DNA from: Warburgia ugandensis
Lineage: Eukaryota; Streptophyta; Magnoliopsida; Canellales; Canellaceae
Direction of reading: 5' to 3'
Length of the DNA stretch: 64,000 nucleotides
Assembly (NCBI GenBank): GCA_035236585.1
Contig: CP141132.1
Coordinates: forward strand, 58,253,880 to 58,317,879
Shown here in pieces: positions 49,893 to 62,984 of the stretch. Below the pieces are notes generated by a model, which saw only the letters and a program-made list of their open reading frames with translations, searched no databases and had not been told where the DNA came from. Positions within the stretch are counted from its first letter, which is position 1; every line of letters begins with the position of its first letter. Both the position numbers and the translations under genes were made by a program.

Positions 49893-50011
49893 TCTGCTCA
49901 TAAATCAAAATTTCTATTTAAATACTCTATTTAACTAATTCTATCATAACCTAAATTTGGATTGTCATCTTAATATTGGACATATAGGGGCTGTGAGTGA
50001 CTGGATGAACC

Positions 50012-50023
50012 GCTCTGATACCA
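50012..50023 (-). other. Primer-binding site of the 50-kb gypsy element
   Basis: The minus strand reads TGGTATCAGAGC, four bases after the LTR end CATCA. Confidence 0.85.
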
Positions 50024-50634
50024 AACGTGATGACCTGGGTTTTTAAAATATATTTTCATAAATATTTGCAAAGGTAGGGCTTGATTTTTGAATTTTTTTA
50101 AAATACAAGCAGTGAAAACATATTTTCTTTGAAATTGATTTGTCAAAAACCCAAGTGTCACCTCAAATTACTTATACATAGATTTTTGTATAAAATAAAA
50201 TTTATATTGAATATCAATATAAATACTTTTATTAAAATGAGGACCGATCCATTGGTCCACTTACACAACCCGGGTAGTCATTACATACTTTGTCCACAAG
50301 TCTTGAGCTTTCAACCTTCCTTAACTGTATATGAGATATTGTAAATATTCAAATATTTACAATATCTCAGCAAGCTATCCTTGGTAAGGGATTTAAGAAA
50401 TATATTCAATATATTTCAAAATCAATAATTGATTACATCCATGATATAAATAAATTTGTAGAATTGGATAATCATTTTAACCTTCATTTATCATATGAAT
50501 TATATGTATATATTACATATAAATAAAACCACTAAAAGTTGTGAATATAGTCAATATCATCAATAATAGTGAATAACATCAATAATACCGTATTGAGAAT
50601 CATCCTCCAATACAACATCGGTAATAGCTTTTAC

Positions 50635-50755
50635 CATGCATCTCATCATGCCATTCACATAAGGTATCTCATCATGCCATAACATAAGGCATCTCATCAT
50701 GACATTCACATAAGGTATCTCATCATGCCATAACATAAGGCATCTCATCATGTCA
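50635..50755. repeat. 51-bp tandem repeat in the LTR
   Basis: TTCACATAAGGTATCTCATC...ATAACATAAGGCATCTCATC repeats at 50654 and 50705 with a partial third unit. The minus-strand frame with repeating MMRCLMLWHDEIPYVN is produced by it. Confidence 0.92.
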
Positions 50756-53700
50756 TAATCAATTGCATCATAATGCAAAATATCAAAGGACTACCATGCT
50801 CCCAGTCTCAATCTGTATAGCGCGTCCGGATAACTACATAATACTCCACTAATACCACAATGGAAAATAAAAAATCCATGTTCACATTGGGGGAACCATG
50901 ATTGTCATAGTGACGACCTTCCCATGATTGCCCTATCCGACATTTTGCCTCTCTTTGGGCATGGTATCATCATCATAATTAGTTTCAAAGAGCGGGGGGC
51001 CAAACCCTCATAACTCTCCTACCCTTGGCATCCCTATGCCTAAGCTTATCTTAAAACAAAACCACAAGCCTCCCTGCTTGTATGGAAAATAATCTTTCAT
51101 ACTTACAGACTTTACATCTAGTTATAATAGGACATGCCTATAACTTATTTTCTTAAGATTTGGGGGTCCAACTTATATAGTTCAAATCTTCTCATTCTAC
51201 CAATTAAGTAATTTCATAATTACTTAATCAATCTCTTGTGTTCATTTCAACATCATTTGTTGTGTTAAGTAATTTCATAATTACTTAATCAATCCCTTTA
51301 TATTCATTCCCACATCTTTGTTGATTCATAACAATCCTAAGGGAATTATAATCAAAACTCATTTTTCAAGACAAGGTCATGTGTAAAATACATGTATCTC
51401 ATATATTGAATATATCCTTAAGCTTCCACCTACCTTTTCTTTCAACCATCCATCATCCCATTGATCTTGATCATCATATCGTTCATGTATCTGTCAAATC
51501 ATATATATAGTCATTCCTCAACTCATTTATACTTTCTAATTGTTCTTTTGATCATCCTTACATATGATGATTTAGATCTTGTTCCTTGGATCATATTGAT
51601 CAAGGGTCTAATCAATTGATTTTCCTTTGAATTTTAATATTTATACTACTTCGAAACATTTAAACGATATTATGATTCTTATTATTCTTGATCATTCAAG
51701 ATCCCCCTATAGATCTTGTTTGATATTTGATTATCTTAATTACCATTTTTATTAGGGTTAGATAGTTTACTATCCTTTTATGATCTTATTATTATTTAAC
51801 CAGTTAATGTCTTACTGGTTGAAGATAATTTATGCATTCCTGATTTTAGACAACTCCTCCTTATTTCAAAATTTACTAAGGCTTACCAATTAAAAATTGT
51901 ACACAAAGTGGTTAATTCAATCTTCATATAAGGAGACATTAAGACCTCACAAACATCGTTAGAAGGTGGGGGAAGAGCGAGGCTTATTAGAGAACCCCCT
52001 TAACCACCATGTTGAACATTTACTGGGGTGACCTTAGCACAACCTTTATAAGTTTCTTATGAGCATTAAACCCTAAGTACTCTTACTATTTGATTTTAAT
52101 TAAATCCAAGAACATTAAAATGTCATTCATGGGGTTTATTATTCTCCTAATCTGGGCAAAGGAAATGATATTTCTTATATTGTCCTACTAATTATAGCCC
52201 TTACTATCATTAAGTCCATATTCATATTCATTGTAAATGTTCATCAATATCTATCTTCATTTAATTATATTTTCCATGTAATTTACATAGCATGAACAAT
52301 TTAAAGCATAAATAACTAAATCTAACAATTACATCTTAAGAAAATAACAAAACATTTACAATAATGATTCACATGCTCATTTCAATACATCATATTTATT
52401 CAGTTTGATTTATTGATCATATTATTCATTTTTCATCCCATTAAGGGTTTTGATCCTGATCTTTTATTTTTCTTCAGATCTATCACATTCTCTTAATGTA
52501 ATATCATCACTAGATCATTGATGCATCTTATCATAAGATTTGATCTTTCTTGATCCAACTGATCAAGAAGATTTTAAGTCAATTTATCCAAATCAAGGGC
52601 ATAGATTTCAATCTATCCCAAATTAGCCACATCAGGCTCATCAAGCCATATGATCTTAACTTTAGATCATCATTAAAACTAATTTTAATGGTTTGATCAT
52701 GCTTGATTACTCATATCAAGTAGATCCAAGTTCATTTTTAAGGTTTTTCTTCCATTAAGGTTAAATTTCTTAATTTGTAGCAGATCAGTCAAATCTAACT
52801 CTTGATTTCATGTTCTCTCATCACTAAATCATTAATGGATTAGAAATCCAAGGTCTGATCATGTCATATTTGACTGATCTTGGAAATCAGTACCTCTTTT
52901 TGTAATTTATAAAATTTTATAGTGAATAAAACATAAATTTTATGGTTCCATTAGATTCTACTCTTCATAAAAAATTCATAGCTTCTTTTTTTTTTATATC
53001 TTAATTTGGAGTTAAAATAAGCTCCGAATTGCATTTTTAAGGTTTTAGATCAAAATAAAGGCCTAGATTCAATATGGGTCCACAAATCGACGGATCGATT
53101 AGCGGCCCGCCCCCATCGCATTCTACCTGGGATAGACGGTGGTACAAGTAGGGTGACCTGGGATGGCCGAGACGGTCCAATCTAGACCGTCAGATAAGCT
53201 CTCTCATATCTCCAAGATCTGAATGATCCACCGTCTTAGATTTCATCCTCTGGGGTTTTTGTCCAGGAATCCATCCAATGGCTCATAGTTTTCCACTGAG
53301 CCATGTAAGATGGGATCTCAACCACTTACGCTGGATTTGTAGTCTCCGACAGATCAATGGCCGAGGAGATCCTTGGAAGGTTGGAGCTGGCATTTGGAAG
53401 TCATGAATTGAAGGAGAAAATGAAGAACCACCTACCTAAGGCTGCCAAAGTGAAGATATCCACCAAAGAAGAAATAAAATCCCTACCAGTGTCAGAAAAT
53501 ATATAGGTAACGTATTCTCTGATTTCTTTACCGGACGTTGATGGAGACCTTAAGGTTTTTGAAGTCTAAGTCATTCCAGATTGATTGATCTGGTTTGATT
53601 ATCCTATTATCGGTCTGGTTGGCCAAAAATGAGAAATATATTTACCGAAGACGGTAACATTTCCCAGGATGGATGTATTTTCAAGTATTTCAGATGATCC

Positions 53701-53930
53701 CATCATTGGATTGTCAAAAATTGTGTGGGGTTTTACGGTTAAGATTAGACCGATCAAATCCAACTGTCACGATGGAAATATAACGTCTAGATTGGGATGC
53801 CTAATTGGATTTAGGGTTTTAGGGGAAAAATCCTAAGTTTATGGGGATGACGAGTCCGCAGAAGTACCCAACATTCCATGAGGGAATATTCCCTCATGTG
53901 CGTCTACAGATGCACTCTGTGGTTGTAAAG

Positions 53931-54016
53931 GGAAGAGAGAGAAAAGAAAGAAAAAGGAAAGAGGAGAGAGGAGAGAGGAGAGAGAAAGAGAGAAAGAGAA
54001 GGAAAGAGGGGGAGAG
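53931..54016. repeat. GA-rich tract
   Basis: Purine-only stretch on plus (pyrimidine leader in LTR sense) just downstream of the LTR TATA box. Confidence 0.9.
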
Positions 54017-54055
54017 CCTTGGGAGTTTGGGTAATTTCGTGCAATGGTGGGAGGG

Positions 54056-54065
54056 ATACTTATAG
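54056..54065 (-). promoter_or_regulatory. TATA box of the gypsy LTR
   Basis: The minus strand reads CCCTATAAGTATCCC, followed within 100 bp by the pyrimidine-rich leader; a typical LTR promoter layout. Confidence 0.5.
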
Positions 54066-54508
54066 GGCTATTTTTGGATTATTTTATTTGGATTTTTTAA
54101 TTATTTTAATTTTAAATAATTTTTCACTTTTCTTATAAAATTCAAAGCATATTTTCCATCATGTTTATTCTTTATCATTGATATTTCCTGACCTGGCTGT
54201 CCACCAACTCACCTAACTTTTTGGACCCCACACAAAAGTGGAATGATCATTTTACCCTTATGGGTAAATGTAAATTCACAAAAAATACAAAAAATAGGAA
54301 ATTTTCACCTGAGCTCAGATTTTAGCGTGCTTATAGTCATTCTAACTAGTTTCTGATGAATTATTTCAAATATCTATGTTTCAAGACCTGATTATTTTAA
54401 AAAAAATTAATATTCTCTTAAATATAATATTCCATCTCGATTTTTGTAAAAATTCCAATTAATTCTAAATAATTCTAGAAAATTTCCAAAAAAATTGGGG
54501 TTTTCACA

Positions 54509-55110
54509 TCAACAATGCAAGAGCTAATGTTGACCACTAAAAAGAAGTCATTTCTTGTAGAGAGAGAGAGAGAGAGAGAGAAGATTTTAGGAAAAAATCA
54601 AGGTAGGTGTATCTTTTTATTTTCTCATTTCTTTTGTAATTTTATTTTTAAAAAAATGAGATTTGATAGTTGCAAACCACAACTAAGTATGAAATAATGT
54701 GAGTTATTATCATGCCATTTATGGTTATTTATAACTAATATATTTTGACATGTGTACCATTAAAATTTATTTTATAGATTTTGAGTAAAGTAAGCCAGCA
54801 AACAAGTTGATGGTGAGCCCATACTATTTTCAATATAGCTTGTGTAATATGATGCAAGTATTGTTTGTGGCTATATTGCATTTTCATTTGCAGATATTAA
54901 TGTTGGTGGGCTCATAAACATGTGAAAAGTTCTAGTGGGCCTACACTTTTTTTGTGATTATTGTATAATTGATGGTAGTTTTATTTGTGGGTCCATTATA
55001 TTTTATTTCTAGATTTTTATGTTTGTGGGCATAAACATGTGAAAATTGAACATAGGACCACACTTATTTTGAATATGATTGTTGTATAAATGATGCACGT
55101 TTGATTTGTG
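54509..55110 (+). repeat. Second copy of the dispersed repeat (uninterrupted by the MULE)
   Basis: Matches 44165-44373 and then 46250-46680 without the 1.87-kb insert, so it shows the pre-insertion state. Includes an (AG)n run at 54559-54581 not present in the other copy. Confidence 0.8.
54559..54581. repeat. (AG)n microsatellite
   Basis: Eleven AG units. Confidence 0.95.
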
Positions 55111-56570
55111 AGCCGCATTTATTGAGTCCACTGTCGCCTTGCTAGCAATGAACCAACAAATTAAAAAAAAAAACTAATATTACTTGTCTTTTTTATATTA
55201 AGGACATGTAATTAAAAGACCCACAAATAGAAATTTACAATGAGTACATGTTTCTATGATTTAATGGTAGTTAACCAAAAAGATGTGACAATTAATGAAT
55301 ATAGTAGTTGTAGATTGTTATAATTTTATTTATGGCCCATTGAACTTTAATTAATTAATTAATTTTTTTTTTAAGTTACAGGTTATGATGGTATGACCAA
55401 AAGGCTTGTTTTGTTTACTAAAATATTTTAATGTAAGAGTGAATAAAAAACTACCACGTTTCAGATTTGAATGATTTTGCAAATTGAACATATACTTCAC
55501 ATACTACCATAAATGCCATTGACTACTATCTAATTTTAGTACAAATCCAAATGCCATTGGTTCCCATCTAAGTCTGACAATTTCAAATGTGACTAATGGA
55601 GATATGTTCACTTAAAAACCCTGCAATTGATAATTTTGGTTTGTACTACGTGCACACCAATCATTTGAGAAGCTAATCAGAATAACTCACATTTAGGAAG
55701 AATATGTTAAAATATTTAAGGCATGGGAAACTTTGTTCGGGAAGAGAAATATTCCATGAAGTACAAGCGAGGGTAAAATTAGAAAAACTCTTAATTTAAT
55801 AGATTTTTATATGGAAAGTTGATGATATCCCTAGGCTAAGGTGTTATTTATTCATCCAAGTGACTTGGGATTTTTTTTTTTCAAGCCTAGATTGGTCGGA
55901 TTGAGCTATAATGTTTCTGGGTCAGTTTTATTTCTATTTTTTTTAATCAATTGTAATATCATTGTTTCAAATTCTAGTTTGAGTGTTAAAAATTTGGGTG
56001 TCTTATGGCTTTTATGAATTTTCTATAGTTTATTGTTCATTCTTTATAAAGAATTGAGTAAAATATGTTGGCTATGACAATAAAGCCTCATTGTTTTTTG
56101 TGGGCATTGTAGTGTGCTTACCATTATGTGATGTTATTGTTCTGCATACGAGTATTATGATTAGTTCTTTAGTCCCTAGTACTATGATTCTCATTATGCT
56201 TGTGTCTCTGAGGTGGAGGCATGTTTGGACAACATCGAAAATGGACATTACTAAAATTAGTGTTTTCTAATATTACAAAAAGAAGACGATTATTATGTAA
56301 CTGTCTTATTAAAATAAATCTAAGATGATTACAAAAAATCATCCTATATAATCTTGTTGATAGGACAATTTCTTAAAATTCATCTTAAAAAGTCAATGGA
56401 GGGAGTTAAAATTTTTGAACCTCTTCGCAAGAGGACTTAGTAAGATGGTTAGAAAACAACTGTCACAAAAAGCACAGTGCAAAATATTCTAATTATGGTT
56501 TCTCTTCGAACTTGTCTTTCTCGAGCGACATTTCCCTTGCAATTCTGATTTCATTTGATCTCAAGAGATT
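55111..56570. other. AT-rich stretch without a gene
   Basis: No frame above chance; no repeat boundary recognised. Confidence 0.5.
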
Positions 56571-56574
56571 ACTT

Positions 56575-57260
56575 AAACAAACTCTCTAACATTTTTTAGG
56601 AACCGAGAATTATCACTCAGCTTGGCCAGCTCTTCTTCATGGCATTCATGATAGTTGGATGACCATAGTTTAGGTAAGTCTTTCTTCCTTGTCTCATGTT
56701 TTATTTGCATGATTATAGGTAGAAAATTCATTTCCTAAAGTTTTTTGTACCTTATATAGATCTAACTATGTTTGCATCCATCTTTTTGTCCCAACCTAAA
56801 GTTGAAAAATCTAGATGCATGATAAGTTTTTCCAACATTTTTTTCATAGATCGAGTGTTTATTAAAATGCCTAATGAAGACTTCATTCTTTCTAGATTCA
56901 AATGATTAATCTTGATTTCATATGATCTCTAGATATTCTTGAAACATACTCTTGAACAATCATCACCCAACTTGTCAAGCCCTTCCTCACATCATTCACA
57001 TCACTTGGATCACCATATATATTTTGGGTAAGTCTTTCTTCCTTGTCTTATGTTCTCTTTCCATGATTATGAGTAGAAAATTCATTTCCTAAAGTTTTCC
57101 CTACCTTATATGGATCTATCATATTTGCATTGATCTTTCTATCTCATCCTAGAGTTAAGAAATCTCCATTCATGATAAGTTTTTCCAATGTTTTTTTCAC
57201 ACACCTAGTGTTTCTTAAAATTCCTAATTGAGAGTTTATTCCTTTTATGTCTAACACCTT
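56575..57260. repeat. Tandem duplication, two ~354-bp units
   Basis: GGTAAGTCTTTCTTCCTTGT, GTAGAAAATTCATTTCCTAA, ATGATAAGTTTTTCCAA and others recur in order at an offset of 354 bp (for example 56674 and 57028). About 75-80 percent alike by eye. Unknown function. Confidence 0.9.
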
Positions 57261-57779
57261 TGATTGGATCTGCATATTTTTCACTTGAAAAGGTTACTTT
57301 TGTGATGAAGATGACCTAAGCCATATTGTAATAGATTATATTACTAAAACAATGACATAAATTTACTTGGTAAGAATAAGATCTATTATGTCTGTGATAT
57401 TGGTGAGGAGGGTACTTGAGTTGAAAACAATTGATACTAATGGAGAAAATTAAAATGTATCATTTGATACATGTAAATATAGGATTGTTTGGAGTTATCC
57501 AAAATTTGTTCTTGTATTATTTTAATTGTGCATCAATGATTATTTAATAGCAATTCACTAAATAATTGTATATCTGTACTTATGATGCATGTACATCAAG
57601 AGCAACCCAACCCGAGTAGCCATCATAAGAGAGGCTAGGGAGGGTGAATAACAACAGAAAACATTATTAAGAGAAAGTAAAAAGGAATAAAAATTCTATT
57701 GAGTATAACATTAAAGGGCACGAGATAAGTTACCATGTAGCCAAGCACATAAGTTTCATTTGCTACATGCATTTTAGTT

Positions 57780-60150
57780 TATTTTCTGCAAGTGCACAGT
57801 TAACAATTGTAGTATTTTGTAAGGTCGAATCCACATGCAGGATACAAAATGAAATATAAAATGCTAAAGTAATCAAAATTAATAATCCAAAGATCATGCA
57901 AAAATTATATTAAACTAAAAAGAATTCAGGGTGATGATCAAATTGATGGGATTATAATTAATTAATTTATGAATGAAAAACTAGAGTCAAATATCCCCTT
58001 TACTAAAATTAGGGCCACCATTTATTATTTCTATTTGGAAGGGGAGCTTTTGCTTAACAATAGAGTTGTTGTCATATTATAACTAAAGAAATGAATTAAA
58101 ACTATTATTATTATTTTTGAAAATTGGTTTCTTTAAAAATTAAATTTTAGAAATAATAAAATTTTAAAATTAGATTAACCTTAAGCATTCTATGCAAAAC
58201 CTAACTATAAACTAACAAGAATTTAATTTTAAGAATCTACTATGGAAGGTAATAACATTGAATCAAAAGATTACACTAAGGATAAGTCCCTCTTTTTCAA
58301 ATTGAGAGTACGAAATAAACTTTGTAAGACATTTAAAATATTAGAAATTAATAAGTGGTGCTTCCTAATATAAGCTAGGATCACTCTAATCCTAATCTAA
58401 CAAAACTTAGCTAGCATTAGCCAAATACAGAAAAAGTATTCAATTATACGATGCTAAAACAATGGAAATTAAGTATTTTCAACTAGTTTAAGACTATAAA
58501 GAATAACAAATCTTAAAACTATAGTACAATAGTCCTAAAACTTATGTAACAACTATAGTAAAACAATTCTAAAAACTATGAATATCTTGCATGAAACTAT
58601 CATAAATGAAAGTGCAAAATACACATCATAAATTAGCTAGGATTAACATGTATTCTAGTAATACATAAGAATGACAAAAATAGCCTTAGAATTGCAAGAA
58701 AATATAGCTAAATCTTGTTCTAAAATTGAAGCAAACTAGTTCATAAACTATGTTAGGATAATAACTAAAATAAATGCTAAAACAACATGAAATCTAAGCA
58801 TAAAAAATCTTCTTAAGATTATGCTAAGATAAATCACATACATTGTGCTAAAACATGAATGTAAATCATCATCAAGAAGTTAGATTAAAACACGTAATCA
58901 AGTGCTAAAGCATGAGATAAAAAAAAGAGTAGAATCAAAGACAAACTAATGCCAAAGCATGGAATTCAACCTACAACTAAGATCTAAAGCAAAACACATA
59001 AAATTTAAATATTTGAGCATTAAAAACTATACTTCAAAATGAACAAATAAGAACAAATTTTAAATAATCACAAATCTTAAATTATTACATTTGCATGCTA
59101 AAAATTAAAGGGGAAAAAAGAGAGGAAAGCATAAAAGTCCCTTGATGTGCTACTCATCAACAACCATGCTCTAAGATCTCTACTCTAAAATCTAGCAAAT
59201 CAACAATGAAAATCAGTCAAAAGCTCATGGAGAAAACATGTCCAAACTAGTAATCTCAAAGTAAAAAATTCCCAGCTTTCTTCTCTAATGAAGTGGAGAA
59301 CAAAACATCTAATTCCTACCAAAAATCAAGCAAGAGAGATAGCTAAAAAAAGAGAGAAATGTTTGTCCAAAGTGAGCAAACATCCAACCTTGAGAACTCC
59401 CAAAAATAGCCAGCCCCTGAAAGAAATTTCTAGCCAAAGAAAAAAGAGAAAATATCTTACGCCTTTTTCAAAATCTAAAGTGTGTAGCAACTCCAAAACT
59501 TTTGGAAAAACCCAAGAAAGGACGTCACCAACCTTGTGCTCTCTCCACTTACTCCTCTACTTCCCCTCTTTAAAACATTCCAAGTAGCCATCCCAGGAGA
59601 GAGACATCTTTACCCTTCTCAAGAGAGAATAATCCCTTCCTTTACAACACATCAAAATCCTTCCTTTTTTGCCTCTTCCAAAAGTCTTCTCTCTGAAGTG
59701 CAGGCCCCTTGTTTGTAAAAGCACATTTTTTAGTAGCTCCAAGAGAGAACTTTTTTAAAACTATCTCATTAGACATCCTACCCAAAGATGTCTCTCCCTT
59801 GTTAAAACTATTTTCCAATATGAAGTCCCCACTTTAGGAAATGTCTAGTAGCCTACTTCATCTTGTATGAAGATGTTCCAGCCTTCTAAACATAACGTGT
59901 TAAATCCACTCTATTAAGAAAGACATCCCAGCCTTCTCCCCAAAGAGATGCATCCCTAAAACTGTTTTAGCAAGTGGAATGTTCTCCCCCTCTTGCTTAG
60001 TAATGTGCCATGCACCCATTAGTCTACTTAGGTAGTATTCCTTGTTTCTCTCCTTAAAATCTCTCCAACTTGCCCATGTTCGTACCCCCCTAAATTTCAT
60101 TATTGGCTGCCAAAAGTTTCTTATTAAAAATGGTAACTCTTAACCAATCA
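57780..60150 (-). mobile_element. Possible Tat/Athila-type LTR, minus strand
   Basis: TTCTGCAAGTGCACAGTTAA ... AAGGTCGAATCCACATGCAG (57786-57840) is the reverse of the 'GGATTCGACCTT...GTGCACTTGC' phrase near the end of these LTRs. 59.5-60.1 kb contains leader-like CT-rich DNA in the same sense. Boundaries and internal region not found. A SINE-head-like GGGGAGCTTTTGCTTAACAATAG sits at 58042. Confidence 0.35.
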
Positions 60151-62940
60151 TCTTCCATGTAGAAATCATCCAAATCTGGTAGCTTAGGAGAGCCCTAATG
60201 ATGCTTCAATCTTGGCCTGAGAATCGTGACCAAAGATAAGTATATAGTTGCAGAAAAGGAATATCATGAAAATTTTAAAAAAAATCAATGTTAGTTTGAA
60301 AATGTATTGAATACTTACTATTGATAATTTTGGGGTATTATGAAAGATTAATAGCAAAATTTTGTCATCAGAAGGCCTTAACAATGATGTAGAGGAAGTG
60401 TCTGATATATGATATTAATCTGATTTGGATCATGAATTGATAGATGATTGTGGATGAGTTCTTAAAGAAAAGAACTAGAGTATGAGATTAAGTTGATTAA
60501 TATTTCTAATTGATAACACAAATATATGATAAGCTTCATTAGTCTAATAATCTTGAGAATTTAGTACCAATTTGGGTGAAGCACATACAACTTCGCTGCA
60601 TAATTGCCTTTTTGCACTGATAGTTGGGAAAAATGAAAATGAGAAGGGAATGACCATCTTGAAAAGGTGTATAAAGTAGGTAAATGAGTGTGATTGTTCA
60701 AATATGAATTTCATAAATGATTAACACAATGATTGCTAATTATTTTAATCATGTGCTTTCTAAGAGGACAATCTTAAGACCTATCAATCCTCTACAAAGA
60801 ACTTAGTAGAACTTGAAATTTTGAGAACTCATTCAAGTTTGAAGGAAAGATGTGAGGAGTTTGAAAGAACAAATATGGGATCAAACAATTTTGGATGGAG
60901 ACTTAGTTGGATGAATTAGACATTGATACTAAGACAGGTAGAAGGAATTTTAGAATTTCTGTTATGGGACAAATTTATTATTGAACACAATTCAATTATG
61001 GATTCTAGGCTATGTATATGTGACACAAAAGCTAAGAAGGTTTCATTTAGAGTGAACAACCTTTTTCAAAATTGTTGGGAAAGATAATATCCCCATATGA
61101 TGAAATCTAATCTCAAAAATCAATGGAGATTGACTATGATTTAAGTAAAAAGGGTGATCAACAATCTGATTTATAATAACTAAATAATTAAGCAATATCC
61201 AGTGGGTTAATATTGTCCAATGTATTGATTATTCATGAAACAAAAGTTACAAGCACTAGAGGATTATGTTTGAAGTTACTTCTGATAGTTTTGACTATTT
61301 TATGAAATTATTTGATAATGACAAAGTTATTCAACATTGTTTCCATGATTAGGAGTATTGGATGACATCTTAAAAATAATTGAGGAGAAAAATGTATAAG
61401 AAAATGATTGCAACAAGTCAAGTCAAGAATCTATCATTGTCATGTGAATATCCAAAGACTGAAATTTATATGTTAGAGATGAAAGCTTAGAGTGAATTTT
61501 TGATACATAGATGAATCGTTAAGAATGGACATTCATAAGATCTAATGTTTCACAATAAGACAGTATATGCATAGAAATAACTTCAGTGCGCACAAATTGT
61601 CATTGAGAAATGATGGATATATGTAGACTAAATCCTCCTTAAGTATTATAGGCTTTAGTGTCATTAGTTGATTTCTAGTAGGAAAGTAATGATTACCATA
61701 AATACACTTTTGATATGCTAGAGGAAGTAATGATCTCTTTCCAAAAGAGACAATTTTGCACGAGCATGTGTCATTTTATAATGAAAATGGCTAGACACAT
61801 TAAAAAGAAAAGTTAGACCTTTTCATCTAAAGATGTGATAAGATGTCAGAGAATAGTAAACCCAACTTATATGAAATCACAGTAGTCTAGGAATTTTTAT
61901 TTGCAATTCCTAAATATCTATTTCGACTACTACAATAGAAGTGAGATAGTTGTAAATTTAACATGGAGGATACCTATTGATCATTTTTAAGCAACTGTGG
62001 GTCTCATCAAAAATCAATTTGAGGCTTGTGTGTACTTAGTTGAGTATTCATGATTAAAATACTTGAAGGACAATTTTCAAATGAAATATGAAGACTATGC
62101 AACATCAATTATGTTATTGGAAGTAATTATCATATTTGTTCCATTTATGGATGCCATAGAAAGGGTGTTAAGACCATTACCCAACTGAACAACTGTTGAA
62201 ATTGTGGTATGAGTAGTGAGTTAGAGGACTATCAAGAATATGTTAGAACACATGAATTTACAATGGTGTATGTGGATTGAAAAAGTCAACTTTTTGGACC
62301 ACCTTATTCCAAAAAGGTAGTGTTGTGGTGGAATATGTAAAGGTAGAAGTAGTGAAAGCTAACCACTATATCATTTCTTATCTTACCTTCAAACAATGGA
62401 GCTTTTGGTAAATTTCAAGGAATGTATCAAATAAAGATGAGGAATGTGTACTAAGGCGGCACAAAAAGATTGATTACATATAAAATCATCATTATAAAAA
62501 ATTTTGAGGTTAAAAAATCCTAGTCAACAAAATAAATTTACAATTGTGGTGTTTGTCTTAAAGATTTAGAAGTACTACCGACATGAGTATCAGTAATGGG
62601 GTAATGTTGATTTATTAACAAATAATGGATGGGCATTAGAGTGCGCAATGGAAGTGACATTTTATGTGACAATAGTATCAATAGAAAAACTATCTTAATA
62701 AGCAATGTAAAGACTGAGAGTTTGAAGTTAAGATCATGGGTATTGATGATTTCATTGGCACTAGACTTTAAAAGAATCATAAAAAAAGAAAAGAAAAGAA
62801 AAGAGAAGTGGAGAAATAAGAAAATTCTTTTTGTTAAAGTTAACTCATGAACATATATAGTCAAATTGGTATCTTAGACCTAAAATCTATAATAAGATAA
62901 GGAGAATATCTATATTTGTTTTCTGATTGACATAATACAA
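60151..62940. other. AT-rich stretch, probably eroded transposon
   Basis: No recognisable frame. Its position before a gypsy 3' end suggests decayed pol sequence, but I could not match any motif. Confidence 0.3.
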
Positions 62941-62984
62941 AAAAAAGAATAAAATGCATCTAAAATTGTTTGAGGCACATTATA

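Larger units (their letters stand above)
48530..54508 (-). mobile_element. Ty3/gypsy (chromovirus-like) element: 5' LTR, primer site, gag, start of protease
   Basis: Minus orientation: LTR 54508-50028, primer site 50023-50012, gag ATG at 49892, zinc knuckles, and protease near 48660. Coding similarity stops near 48.53 kb and the rest of pol and the 3' LTR are absent, so the element is truncated. The LTR's outer edge at 54508 abuts the dispersed repeat copy at 54509. Confidence 0.85.
50028..54508 (-). repeat. 4.48-kb LTR of the gypsy element
   Basis: Ends TGTGAAAACCCC (54508) and GGTCATCA (50028). Contains a TATA box at 54056-54065, a purine/pyrimidine tract at 53931-54016 and a 51-bp tandem repeat at 50635-50755. 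AT-rich with no coding sequence. Confidence 0.75.

Noticed and set aside
50560..50778. Repetitive MMRCLMLWHDEIPYVN protein
   Set aside because: By-product of a 51-bp tandem repeat inside an LTR.
58042..58090. Au-type SINE 5' fragment
   Set aside because: Head-like match of about 40 bp only, no tail and no target duplication; noted but not listed as an element.
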